Source of the DNA: HLUCCA09 sp965277275
GTDB taxonomy: Bacteria > Pseudomonadota > Alphaproteobacteria > Rhodobacterales > Rhodobacteraceae
Direction: 5' to 3'
Length of the DNA: 64,000 bases
NCBI GenBank assembly: GCA_965277275.1
Contig: CBDICG010000002.1
Span: 2,666,001 to 2,730,000, forward strand
The notes beneath the pieces are model-generated. The model did not search any database. It saw only the letters and a list, made by a program, of their open reading frames with translations, and was not told the DNA's origin. Positions 36,571 to 45,000 of the stretch are shown here, piece after piece. The stretch's first letter is position 1; each line of letters starts with the position of its first letter. The translations under genes were made by a program, and so were the position numbers.

Positions 36571-36870
36571 GGGTGCGGTCCTTTCTGGGGACTTGAGGGA
36601 TCAGCGTATTGGGTGCGCCCGGGTCGCCCCGGAACATGGCCAGACCATAGCCATACGAGGTGTCCACGATCTACTAACGGGCGCGTGCAGCACGCGCCCG
36701 TGATTGCCGTTGATCGGCGCGGCGACGCCTCGTGTCGGGTTTTCCCCGCAAAACAAGGGCGTTGATGCGGATACAGGGTGCTGCAACTGCACAATGTTTC
36801 AGCCTGAGTGTCGCGAATTGTAACACTCGTGGGAAGGATCAGGGTGTGTGTGAGATCCGCTTCGCCCGCC
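36571..36870 (-). other. Bufferin operon upstream region
   Basis: About 300 bases between the 179-residue hypothetical gene and bufA. It contains the perfect hairpin at 36677-36701. I did not find a clear CueR, CsoR or ECF-sigma recognition sequence. The region 36760-36830 is relatively AT-rich and could hold the promoter. AAAGG lies about 7 bases before the bufA ATG. Confidence 0.4.
36677..36701 (-). terminator. Perfect 11-bp hairpin upstream of bufA
   Basis: ACGGGCGCGTG (36677-36687), loop CAG, CACGCGCCCGT (36691-36701). It lies about 170 bases after the stop of the minus-strand gene at 36871 and 107 bases before bufA. It may end transcription from that gene. On the minus strand TAGTAG follows, not a T-run. 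Confidence 0.4.
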
Positions 36871-37410
36871 TCAGGCGGCGGAAACGGCGACGTTCAGCCC
36901 GCAAAGAGGCACGGCGCCCGCATCGATTTCGCGCGCTGCCTCGGCAGTCAGAATATCGTCCAGCGTTGTGCACGCAGCTTCCAGCGGCGCGATCTCCCAC
37001 CCCGCCTCCGACGCGCGCGCATAGGCGCGGGTATGCAGGCGCAGCGCGATCTGCGCTTCGGCGACCGAGAGCCCGCCAAGGTCATCGCGGCGCAAGGACA
37101 CTGCATGGAAACATGCCGGACGCAGCGCCTGTGCATAGGCGAGCCGTTCGCGCAGCCGGCCCTCCGCCTTTTCTGTGCTGGCGGCCTCGGGCAGGGGGAG
37201 CCGCGCCAGCAGGGAAAAGGTGCAGAACCGGTCGCCAAACGTCTCCCGATGTTCGATCAACCACCGCACCAGCACGCTCTCGAGCGCGACCATGCACCGG
37301 CGGTTGCGCTCAAACTCTCGCACCGCAGCCCCCAGCATATCGGCCCGCGTCTGAAGATCGGCCCGAATCGCTGAGCCGTGGGAAAGAGACAGAGAGCGAT
37401 CGAAGTTCAT
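36871..37410 (-). CDS. Hypothetical protein
   Basis: 179 residues; begins MNFDRSLSLSHGSAIRADLQTRADMLGAAVREFERN, an amphipathic, helical-looking sequence with regular Arg/Glu/Leu spacing, and ends in an Ala-rich segment. No signal peptide, membrane segment or known domain. The minus-strand reading was preferred over a longer plus-strand frame because the plus frame is dominated by Arg/Pro/Ser as expected for an antisense artefact. No strong ribosome-binding site is visible. A conserved gene is plausible but unproven. Confidence 0.45.
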   Translation of the reverse strand: MNFDRSLSLSHGSAIRADLQTRADMLGAAVREFERNRRCMVALESVLVRWLIEHRETFGDRFCTFSLLARLPLPEAASTEKAEGRLRERLAYAQALRPACFHAVSLRRDDLGGLSVAEAQIALRLHTRAYARASEAGWEIAPLEAACTTLDDILTAEAAREIDAGAVPLCGLNVAVSAA

Positions 37411-37612
37411 GCCACACCATGCCCTTGACAGATTGCGGTGCCGTCAAGGGTCCCGCGACAGTGCGGCAGAATTTGGGCGATTGGTTAACAGGATGCGACG
37501 CAGTGATGCCAAAAGGCCGGAAATACCGGCCCCAACGCGCCTTCTCCGCTCAACTCGCGTGTCGACGGGCGCGGCGACGAGGGAAAAGCTCTCTCTCCAG
37601 AAGGGGGCTAAC

Positions 37613-38236
37613 TTACCCGGTAGACCGCCTACGCAGCAGCGCCACGGCGCCGAGGCCGGCCAGCAAGAGCGGCAGGCCAGCGGGCAAGGGGATTACCTCG
37701 ATGTCGCTCGCCGATGCAGTGACGAGGTTGTCGGCATTGAAGACGGCGCGAAAAACCTGATCATCGACTGTGTCGGAGTCTCTGAACAGGACCGTCTGAA
37801 ACGGAGCAGCGCTATCGACGTAGCCGCGAAACCCACTGTCTCCTCCCAGTTGCGCTGTCAAATCGAAGAATGTCGTTCCGCCATCCACTGAAAACTCGAG
37901 AGCGTTGTTGGTCCCACCGATGGACGTACCCGAGCCGAAGTCTGCGCCGAACCCGATCACCGGTGCGCCAAAATCCCAGGTCAGCAAAACGGCGCCGCCG
38001 CTACCGTTGAAGCGGGCCAAACCTTCGAACCGGCCTCCAACCACTGTGTTGTCAGTGCTGGCGAACGTCAAGTTGCCCCCCGAAAGGGTAGAGGTGGTTC
38101 CGGTGCCGAAGGTGATTGAAACGGCGCCCGGAATATCGTTGTCGAAGGTCGCCGTAGCCGCCGTGCCGATGGCCGCGTTAAAGTCGGTCAAAGACGTGAT
38201 AACGGCCGCGGCCTGCGCCGCACTGACGGCAAGCAA
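37613..38236 (-). CDS. VPLPA-CTERM (PEP-CTERM-like) sorted exopolysaccharide-associated protein, start unresolved
   Basis: At least 207 residues. The C-terminus VIPLPAGLPLLLAGLGAVALLRRRSTG (VPLPA motif, membrane helix, Arg cluster) is an exosortase sorting signal. The body is beta-rich, Gly/Thr/Asp-rich (GVSITFGTGTTSTLSGG type), usual for this class. From the only visible start (TTG 38236) the signal peptide would be just LAVSAAQA. The same frame runs upstream for 23 codons as SVRKKSVAAICLALL, a proper signal peptide, but with GTC, not GTG, before RKK. A non-standard start, a mutated start or a sequence error is possible. Confidence 0.7.
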   Translation of the reverse strand: MLAVSAAQAAAVITSLTDFNAAIGTAATATFDNDIPGAVSITFGTGTTSTLSGGNLTFASTDNTVVGGRFEGLARFNGSGGAVLLTWDFGAPVIGFGADFGSGTSIGGTNNALEFSVDGGTTFFDLTAQLGGDSGFRGYVDSAAPFQTVLFRDSDTVDDQVFRAVFNADNLVTASASDIEVIPLPAGLPLLLAGLGAVALLRRRSTG

Positions 38237-38392
38237 AGCAAGACAGATGGCGGCGACAGATTTCTTGCGGACACTCCAATAGCGGCTCGGGATAACAACC
38301 CAAGTTCACTTGAGGGTAACCTGGACTGAAACCCTCGCCCAAGAAATTCCTGCATGCGCCCCCGGTGACCGGAGGCGCCGCAAGAAAAAGCG

Positions 38393-40354
38393 TCACCGCA
38401 GGTCGGGCGGCACAGCCTCTGTTGCCAGCTGCGCAACGATTTCGTCCAGCGGGACGGTTTGTGTCTGCTTCTCGCCCAGCCGCCGAACCGTGGCCGTCCG
38501 CTCCGCAACCTCGCGCATCCCGATGGCGAGGATCACCGGCACCTTGCCCACCGAGTGCTCACGCACCTTGTAGTTGATCTTTTCGTTGCGCGTGTCCGCC
38601 TCGGCGCGCAGCCCGCGCGCCTGGAGCATCGCCACCGCCTCGTGCACGAACTCGTCCGCATCCGACACGATGGAGGCCACGACCACCTGCCGCGGCGCCA
38701 GCCAATAGGGCAACTTGCCCGAGTAGTTCTCGATCAGGATCCCGAGAAACCGCTCGAACGAGCCCAGAATCGCGCGGTGCAGCATCACGGGGCGGTGCTT
38801 TTCGCCATCCGCGCCGATGTAGTTGGCATCGAGCCGCTCCGGCAGGTTGAAATCCGCCTGGAACGTGCCGCATTGCCACTCGCGCCCGATCGCGTCGGTC
38901 AGCTTGAAATCGAGCTTCGGGCCATAGAACGCGCCCTCGCCGGGATCGAGCTCATAATCGTTGCGGACCGAAAGGATCGCCTTCTCCAGCGCCGCTTCCG
39001 CCTTGTCCCACACCTCGTCAGAGCCGACGCGCGTTTCGGGACGGGTCGAGAACTTGATGTCGAACTGCTCGAAGCCGAGATCTCTGTAGATGTCGGACAA
39101 GAGGCCGATGAACGCCGCGCATTCCTCTTCGATCTGGTCCTCGGTGCAGAAGATATGCGCATCGTCCTGCGTGAAACCGCGCACCCGCATCAGCCCGTGC
39201 AGTGCGCCATGCGCCTCGTAGCGGTGGCAGGAGCCGAATTCCGCCAGCCGCAGCGGCAGGTCGCGGTAGGATTTGAGCCCCTGGTTGAAGACCTGCACGT
39301 GGCATGGACAGTTCATCGGCTTCAGCGCATTGGTGCGCTTCTCGTTCGCATGCTCTTCGTCGATCTCCGTGATGTACATGTTCTCACGGTACTTGTCCCA
39401 GTGGCCCGAGGCCTCCCAGAGCTTGCGATCCACCACTTGCGGGGTCTTGATTTCGCGGTACCCGGCCCCGTCGAGCCGGCGGCGCATGTAGTCCTCCAGC
39501 GCGCGGTAGATCGTCCATCCATCAGGATGCCAGAAAACCATGCCCGGCGCTTCCTCCTGGAAATGGAAGAGCTCCATCTCCCTGCCAAGGCGCCGGTGAT
39601 CGCGCTTCTCGGCCTCTTCGAGGAAGTGCAGGTAATCCTTCAGTTCCTGCTTGGTGCGAAACGCGACGCCGTAGATGCGCTGCAGCATCGGGCGGTTGCT
39701 GTCGCCGCGCCAATAGGCACCGGCGACCTTCATCAGCTTGAAGGCATCCGCCGGAAGCTGTCCGGTGTGCTGCAGATGCGGGCCGCGACAAAGGTCCTGC
39801 CAATGGCCGTGCCAGTACATCCGGAGCGGCTCGCCGCCCGGGATCGCTTCCACCAGCTCGACCTTGTACGGCTCGTTGTTCGCCTCGTAGTACTTGATCG
39901 CCCTGTCACGTTCCCAGACCTCGGTGGTCACCGGATCACGGCGCGCGATGATCTCGCGCATCTTCTTCTCGATGGCGCCGAGATCGTCAGGGGTGAAGGG
40001 CTCCGCACGGTCGAAATCGTAGTACCAGCCGTCCTTGATGACCGGGCCGATGGTCACCTTCACATCGGGCCAGATCTCCTGCACGGCGCGCGCCATCACG
40101 TGGGCAAGGTCGTGGCGGATCAGCTCCAGCGCCTGCGCCTCGTCCTTGAGCGTGTGAATGGCGATCTCGGCGTCGCTGTCGATCGGCCATGCCAGATCCC
40201 AGTGCTGCCCGTTGACCGTGGCCGAGACGGCTTTCTTGGCAAGGCTCGTCGAGATCGAAGCCGCGAGATCCGAAGCGGTCGAGCCAGCCGGCATCTGACG
40301 CGTCGCGCCATCCGGCAAAGTGAGGGTGATCTGGGGGGAGGGAGTGTCGGCCAT
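38393..40354 (-). CDS. thrS: Threonyl-tRNA synthetase
   Basis: 653 residues; charges tRNA-Thr. Domains: TGS (about 1-65, LTLPDGATRQMPAGSTASDLA), editing SAD domain with HDLAHVMA (zinc-like HxxxH) and CRGPHLQHTGQL, class II catalytic core with MNCPCHVQVF (zinc Cys), FTQDDAHIF and PVMLHRAILGSFERFLGILIE, and the anticodon-binding C-terminal domain with RNEKINYKVREHSVGKVPVILAIG. The start MADTPSPQ at 40354 gives the usual length. It stands alone between the VPLPA gene and an aldehyde dehydrogenase. Confidence 0.97.
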   Translation of the reverse strand: MADTPSPQITLTLPDGATRQMPAGSTASDLAASISTSLAKKAVSATVNGQHWDLAWPIDSDAEIAIHTLKDEAQALELIRHDLAHVMARAVQEIWPDVKVTIGPVIKDGWYYDFDRAEPFTPDDLGAIEKKMREIIARRDPVTTEVWERDRAIKYYEANNEPYKVELVEAIPGGEPLRMYWHGHWQDLCRGPHLQHTGQLPADAFKLMKVAGAYWRGDSNRPMLQRIYGVAFRTKQELKDYLHFLEEAEKRDHRRLGREMELFHFQEEAPGMVFWHPDGWTIYRALEDYMRRRLDGAGYREIKTPQVVDRKLWEASGHWDKYRENMYITEIDEEHANEKRTNALKPMNCPCHVQVFNQGLKSYRDLPLRLAEFGSCHRYEAHGALHGLMRVRGFTQDDAHIFCTEDQIEEECAAFIGLLSDIYRDLGFEQFDIKFSTRPETRVGSDEVWDKAEAALEKAILSVRNDYELDPGEGAFYGPKLDFKLTDAIGREWQCGTFQADFNLPERLDANYIGADGEKHRPVMLHRAILGSFERFLGILIENYSGKLPYWLAPRQVVVASIVSDADEFVHEAVAMLQARGLRAEADTRNEKINYKVREHSVGKVPVILAIGMREVAERTATVRRLGEKQTQTVPLDEIVAQLATEAVPPDLR

Positions 40355-40461
40355 GGCCTGGGTCCTCGTCGGTTTGGCGCCTACGCAAGCGCCCGGTTGC
40401 GGGTCCCGCGGGGTGTGCGAGGCCCGACCGCCGAAGTCAACCCGAACGGATGAACGAGGAG

Positions 40462-40483
40462 CGAATTTTCGTACGAAAATTCG
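40462..40483. repeat. 22-bp perfect palindrome
   Basis: The central 20 bases GAATTTTCGTACGAAAATTC (40463-40482) are their own reverse complement, and the flanking C and G extend it to 22. It is strikingly AT-rich for this genome. It lies just downstream of the aldehyde dehydrogenase gene (stop 40513, minus strand) and upstream of thrS. It could be a terminator-like hairpin for the dehydrogenase, or a binding site. Confidence 0.6.
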
Positions 40484-40512
40484 ACGTTGCGCCCTGCGAT
40501 TTGCGCGTGGCG

Positions 40513-41964
40513 CTATCCCAGCCGGATCGCGACGTTCTTTGTCTGAACGTAGTTCAGGAGCGCCTCGCGCCCCTTCTCGCGCCCGTACCCGGACTTGCCG
40601 TAGCCGCCAAACGGTGTCTCGACGCCACCGGCGAACCACTCGTTGACGAACACCTGCCCGGCACGGAGTCCGCGGGCGGCCCGCATCGCCCGGTCGATAT
40701 CCTTCGTGAAAACGCCGCCGACAAGGCCGTAGTCCGTGCCGTTCGAGATCCGCATGGCGTCGTCTTCATCCCGGAACGGGATCACCGAGAGCACGGGCCC
40801 GAAGACCTCCTGCTGCGCGATTTCCATATCCGGCGCCACCCCGGTTAGAACGGTCGGCTCCAGGAACGCGCCTTCGATGTTGAGCGCGCGCCCGCCGGTC
40901 GCCACCATGGCGCCCTGCTCCTGTGCCCGCGCCACCATACCGGCCGCGCGGTCGCGCTGGGCCTCGGACACCATCGCGCCCATCGTCGCCCCGGCCTCTG
41001 TCCGTTCGATCCCCGGACCGACCGACAGGCTTCGCGCGACACCGACCGCGCGCTCGACAAGCTCGTCATGGCGGCTTTCATGGACAAGCACGCGGCTCAT
41101 CGCCGAGCACACCTGCCCGGCGTTGAAATAGATGCCCCAGCGCAGGTCCTTCTCGAATGCCGCGAGATCGGCATCGTCGTGGACGATCGCCGCCGACTTC
41201 CCACCGAGCTCCAGCACACAGGGTACCACGTTGCCCGCGGCTGCCTTCGCGATCGCGATGCCGGTCGCCACGGATCCGGTAAAGACGATCTGATTGACGT
41301 CCGGATGGGCCGAGAGCGCCGCGCCCGCATCGCTTCCGAGACCACACAGGATATTGACGGCCCCGGCGGGGAACCCCGCCGCCTCCGCCGCCAGCGCGAG
41401 CCATTTCTGGCTGAGCGGCGTCATTTCCGGGCTCTTGATCACGCAGGCATTGCCCGTCGCCAGCCCTGCCGAAAGCGACCGCGCCGTCATCTCCAGCGGA
41501 TAGTTCCACGGGATGATCTGCGCCGAGACGCCGTAGGGCTCCAGCGACGTGAAATCGTAGTAGGAGGCGCCAAGGGGGATCGAGCGGCCTTCCAGCGTCT
41601 CTGCCTGGTTGCCGTAATACTCGAAGTACCGGGCTGCCCCGGCCACCTCGATCTGCGCCTCCCAGAGGGGTTTGCCCTGCTCCAGCGTCAGGGTCCGGGC
41701 AATCGCATCTGCGTGCTCCAAAAGGAACCGGCCCATCGACTGGACCATCCGTCCGCGTTCGACAGGGCGCATCGCCGTCAGCGCGCCCGACAGGTGGACC
41801 CGGCGCGCGGCCGCGACAGCGCGATCCACATCGGCTGCGTCGGCCAGGGCATGCTCGGCCAGCACCGTGCCGCGCCCGGGATCGATCACGTCGATCCGTC
41901 CGGCGCCGCCATCGGCCCACGCGCCGTCGATGTAGTTCTGCCAGTAGGGGGCGATCTCGGTCAT
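40513..41964 (-). CDS. NAD(P)+-dependent aldehyde dehydrogenase (betaine-aldehyde/4-aminobutyraldehyde type)
   Basis: 483 residues. The nucleotide-binding SAQIIPWNYPLEMTARSLSAGLATGN, catalytic Glu in VLELGGKSAAIV, nucleophile Cys in FNAGQVCSAMSR, and C-terminal VFVNEWFAGGVETPFGGYGKSGYGREKG are all conserved. It oxidises an aldehyde to the acid; the substrate class cannot be resolved from sequence. Starts at ATG 41964. The downstream palindrome at 40462 may mark its transcript end. It has no operon partner. Confidence 0.93.
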   Translation of the reverse strand: MTEIAPYWQNYIDGAWADGGAGRIDVIDPGRGTVLAEHALADAADVDRAVAAARRVHLSGALTAMRPVERGRMVQSMGRFLLEHADAIARTLTLEQGKPLWEAQIEVAGAARYFEYYGNQAETLEGRSIPLGASYYDFTSLEPYGVSAQIIPWNYPLEMTARSLSAGLATGNACVIKSPEMTPLSQKWLALAAEAAGFPAGAVNILCGLGSDAGAALSAHPDVNQIVFTGSVATGIAIAKAAAGNVVPCVLELGGKSAAIVHDDADLAAFEKDLRWGIYFNAGQVCSAMSRVLVHESRHDELVERAVGVARSLSVGPGIERTEAGATMGAMVSEAQRDRAAGMVARAQEQGAMVATGGRALNIEGAFLEPTVLTGVAPDMEIAQQEVFGPVLSVIPFRDEDDAMRISNGTDYGLVGGVFTKDIDRAMRAARGLRAGQVFVNEWFAGGVETPFGGYGKSGYGREKGREALLNYVQTKNVAIRLG

Positions 41965-42086
41965 GGGGGGCGCTTTCGCTCGAAGGTCAGGGGGATCTCC
42001 GGTTCTGAATACCGGCCGGGGACCACGCTCGCCAGACCATGCGCGACAGGGGCTGTCCCCGTTGCGTCACACCGCAGCCGTCGGCG

Positions 42087-45000
42087 TCAGTAGTCACGCT
42101 CGAAGAAGATGCCGAGGGTCGTCTCGCCTTCGTTGTCGGCGCTGCCCTTGACGGTGACGTCGCTGGTGACGTCGATGTTGATGTTCACCTCGGTCGTGCC
42201 CCCCGAAGAGGTGGTGACATCGGTGTAGATGTTGTCGGTCAGGTATTGCCCGATCTGCAGGGCGGTATCCCCTTCCGAATCCGTCACGAGGTTGAAATCG
42301 TCGACACCGAGAGACTCGCGCACGCCGCCCAGAATGCCTGCACCACCGCCACGCCCGGTCAGCTCGGCCACGGAACTTGCCAGTTGCGCGGCCTGCAACG
42401 GCGAGAGGTTCGCCAGACCCTTGCCAAAGAAGAACTGCGCGAGCACCTCGTCTTCGGGCAGTGGCGGCGAGGACGAGAATTCGAAGGTCGGGTCGTTCAC
42501 CGGACCCTCGATCAGGATCAGGATCGTGAAGTCGTCCAGCTCGTCCGAGGTCGCGATCAGCTCCAGGAACGGGACAAGATCCCCCCCCAGTGTCACCTTG
42601 CCGTCCTCGCTCAGATCGAGCCGCTTGCCGAGGATGTTGAGCCGGCCCCGGATCACCTCGATCGCGCCGACGGGAGCGGGCGCGCGGGTGGTGCCGCCGA
42701 TATCGAAGCTGCCGCCGAGCTCTGTGTCGAGGCCGCGACCACGCAGGAAGATACGGCGCGGCGCATTGATCCTCAGATCGAGGCCGAGAATTGTGCTGCC
42801 GCGCTCGCCCCCGCGCGCCTCCCGCGCGATATTGATCAGCCCGGCGCGGTCGCGGGTCTGAAACACACCCGAAGGCTCTCCCACATGACGGATGAGCGGG
42901 ATCGCTCCGGCGAACCCGCCGCCCGAGGGGATGCGGAGCTCGGTCTCCCCGATGTCCACGCGCCCGCCGATCACGCCGCCCGTCCCGCGCACGGGGCCGG
43001 AGACGCTGACATCGGCATTGATGCTGGTGCGAAAGAGGCTCGGATCAGACAGGATCAGGTCATTCGCCGCGATGCTGATATCCGCGGGAAACGCCCCGCT
43101 GAGCGTGATCGCCCCCGACGTCGTGAGCGATCCGCCCTCGGAGCTTCGCGCGCTCGCGTCCAGCGTGATCTGGCCTCCGCCGAGCTGCCCGCTGACGGCC
43201 ACATCCGTCAGGCCGAGATTGATCGCCGGGATCTGGAACTGCGCGCCGTCGGTCGAAACAGTGCCGCTGAGCGCATCAAGGCCGGGCGGCCCATCGAGCG
43301 CGATGTCGAAGTTCAGCGTCCCTTCAAGGCGCTGAGGCGCGAGCAAGCCGTTGATCAGCTCCATCGGCGCATTGCCGTTGATCCGGAGCGACGCAGGCCC
43401 GCCGCCTTGCGGAACAACGCCGGTGACAGAGGTCGCCGCGGTCGAGGGGCCACGGCTCTGCACATCGATGTTCCAGCCGTCGGCCTGCTCCGTCGCCGAT
43501 CCGTCCACGTCGATCGCGCCCGAGAAGCCGGGGACGAACGGGGAGAGATTGGGCACGGCCGCGGAGAAATCGAGCGCGCCCGCGCCCTGTCCGATCTGAC
43601 CGTCGAGATCGACGGTGACACCATAGGGCGCATTGGCATCCAGCGTCAGGTTGATCGGAGCGCCGGGGGATTGCTGCGCCGTGAGGTCCGCCGTTACAGG
43701 GCCGGAATACTGCGGCGCGAGCACGCCGATATCAGGCAGGCGCACGCTGGCCCTTGCATTGGTGTCGCCCCCGCCAACGCTGCCTTCGGCTTGTGCCGTG
43801 CTGTTGAACGGACCACGCGCATCCAGCGCGATGTCGAAGGCACCACTGTCGTTCTGTTCAGCGCTCGCGGTTGCCATCAGCCCGCCGCGCAGGCTCGGGA
43901 CAAGGGGGGCCAGATCCGGCACGCTGATGTCGAGATCGGCGAGGATACGGCCCGTGCCGTCCGGCCCGCCCCCAAGCTGCGCGGTTGCCGCGACCTCCGA
44001 AGCATAGGGCCCGTCGATCTCGGCGGCGACGTCAAAGCGCCCGGCGTCAACTTCTCGTGCCGTGATTCCGGCAGACAGCGCGCCGCTGAGCGAGGGATCA
44101 ATCGCGCCGACATCGGGCACCCGCAGATCGACAGTCGCTTCCAGCCGTTCGGTGCCGTCCGCGCCGCCGCCGACCTGCGCCCGCGCCGCCGCCGTGGCCG
44201 CGAACGGGGCCGATACGTCTGCCGCCACGTCGAAGCGACCCTGTGCGATCTGGCGCACCGTCCCCGTCGCCGAGAGCGCACCGCTCACCGCCGGAACAAT
44301 GGCGGCGACATCGGGCACCCGCGCTGCGTAGCTCACCTGCACGTCCTGCGGCCCGGCTTCGCCCTGCACCGCGGCGGAGGCGCCGTAGGGGAGCTGTGCC
44401 GCGAGGTCGATCTGCCATTGGCCGCCATCGCGTTCCTCGGCCCGGCCATCGAGCGCGACCGCGCCCGGCACGCCCGGCACGAAGGCCGCCACTTCGGGCA
44501 CGCGGGCGGTCAGCGCCAGATCGCCCGCACCGCCCCCAAGCTTGCCTTCGACCGTGAGATCGACGTCCTCGGGCGCACGCGCGGCAAGATCCACCTCCCA
44601 CAGGCCCTCGCCCGCAGCAGCCGCCCGGCCACGCACAGAGACAGGGCCGGAGACATCGGGCACGAAGGGCGCGAGATCGGGCAGCGCGATGTCGAGCAGC
44701 ACGTCAGTCTGGTCCAGGGAGTCGCCCGTGCCGACGAGCCCCGCGACCGTCCCTTCGATCCCGTACGCGCCACCAAGCCCGACATCGACGTCGAAAAGGC
44801 CCGGCGCTTGCTCAACGAGGCGCCCGTCGAGCATCAGCGCGCCCTCGTAGGCCGGATCGAGCAGGCTCACGTCCTTCAGGGTCGTGCTGAACGTCACATC
44901 GCTTACGCCGCTACCAACAGCCCCTTCGGCATTGGCGGCCACCCCGGTGCTGTCGAGCACGAAGGCGTCGAGATACGTGCCCTCCAGATCCCGGCGCGCA

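Noticed and set aside
36732..37760. 342-codon plus-strand frame near the bufferin operon
   Set aside because: Arg/Ser/Pro-rich with no motif; the opposite-strand frame 36871-37410 looks more like a protein, and even that is uncertain.
38459..40453. 664-codon plus-strand frame opposite thrS
   Set aside because: thrS is unmistakable; the opposite frame is an artefact.
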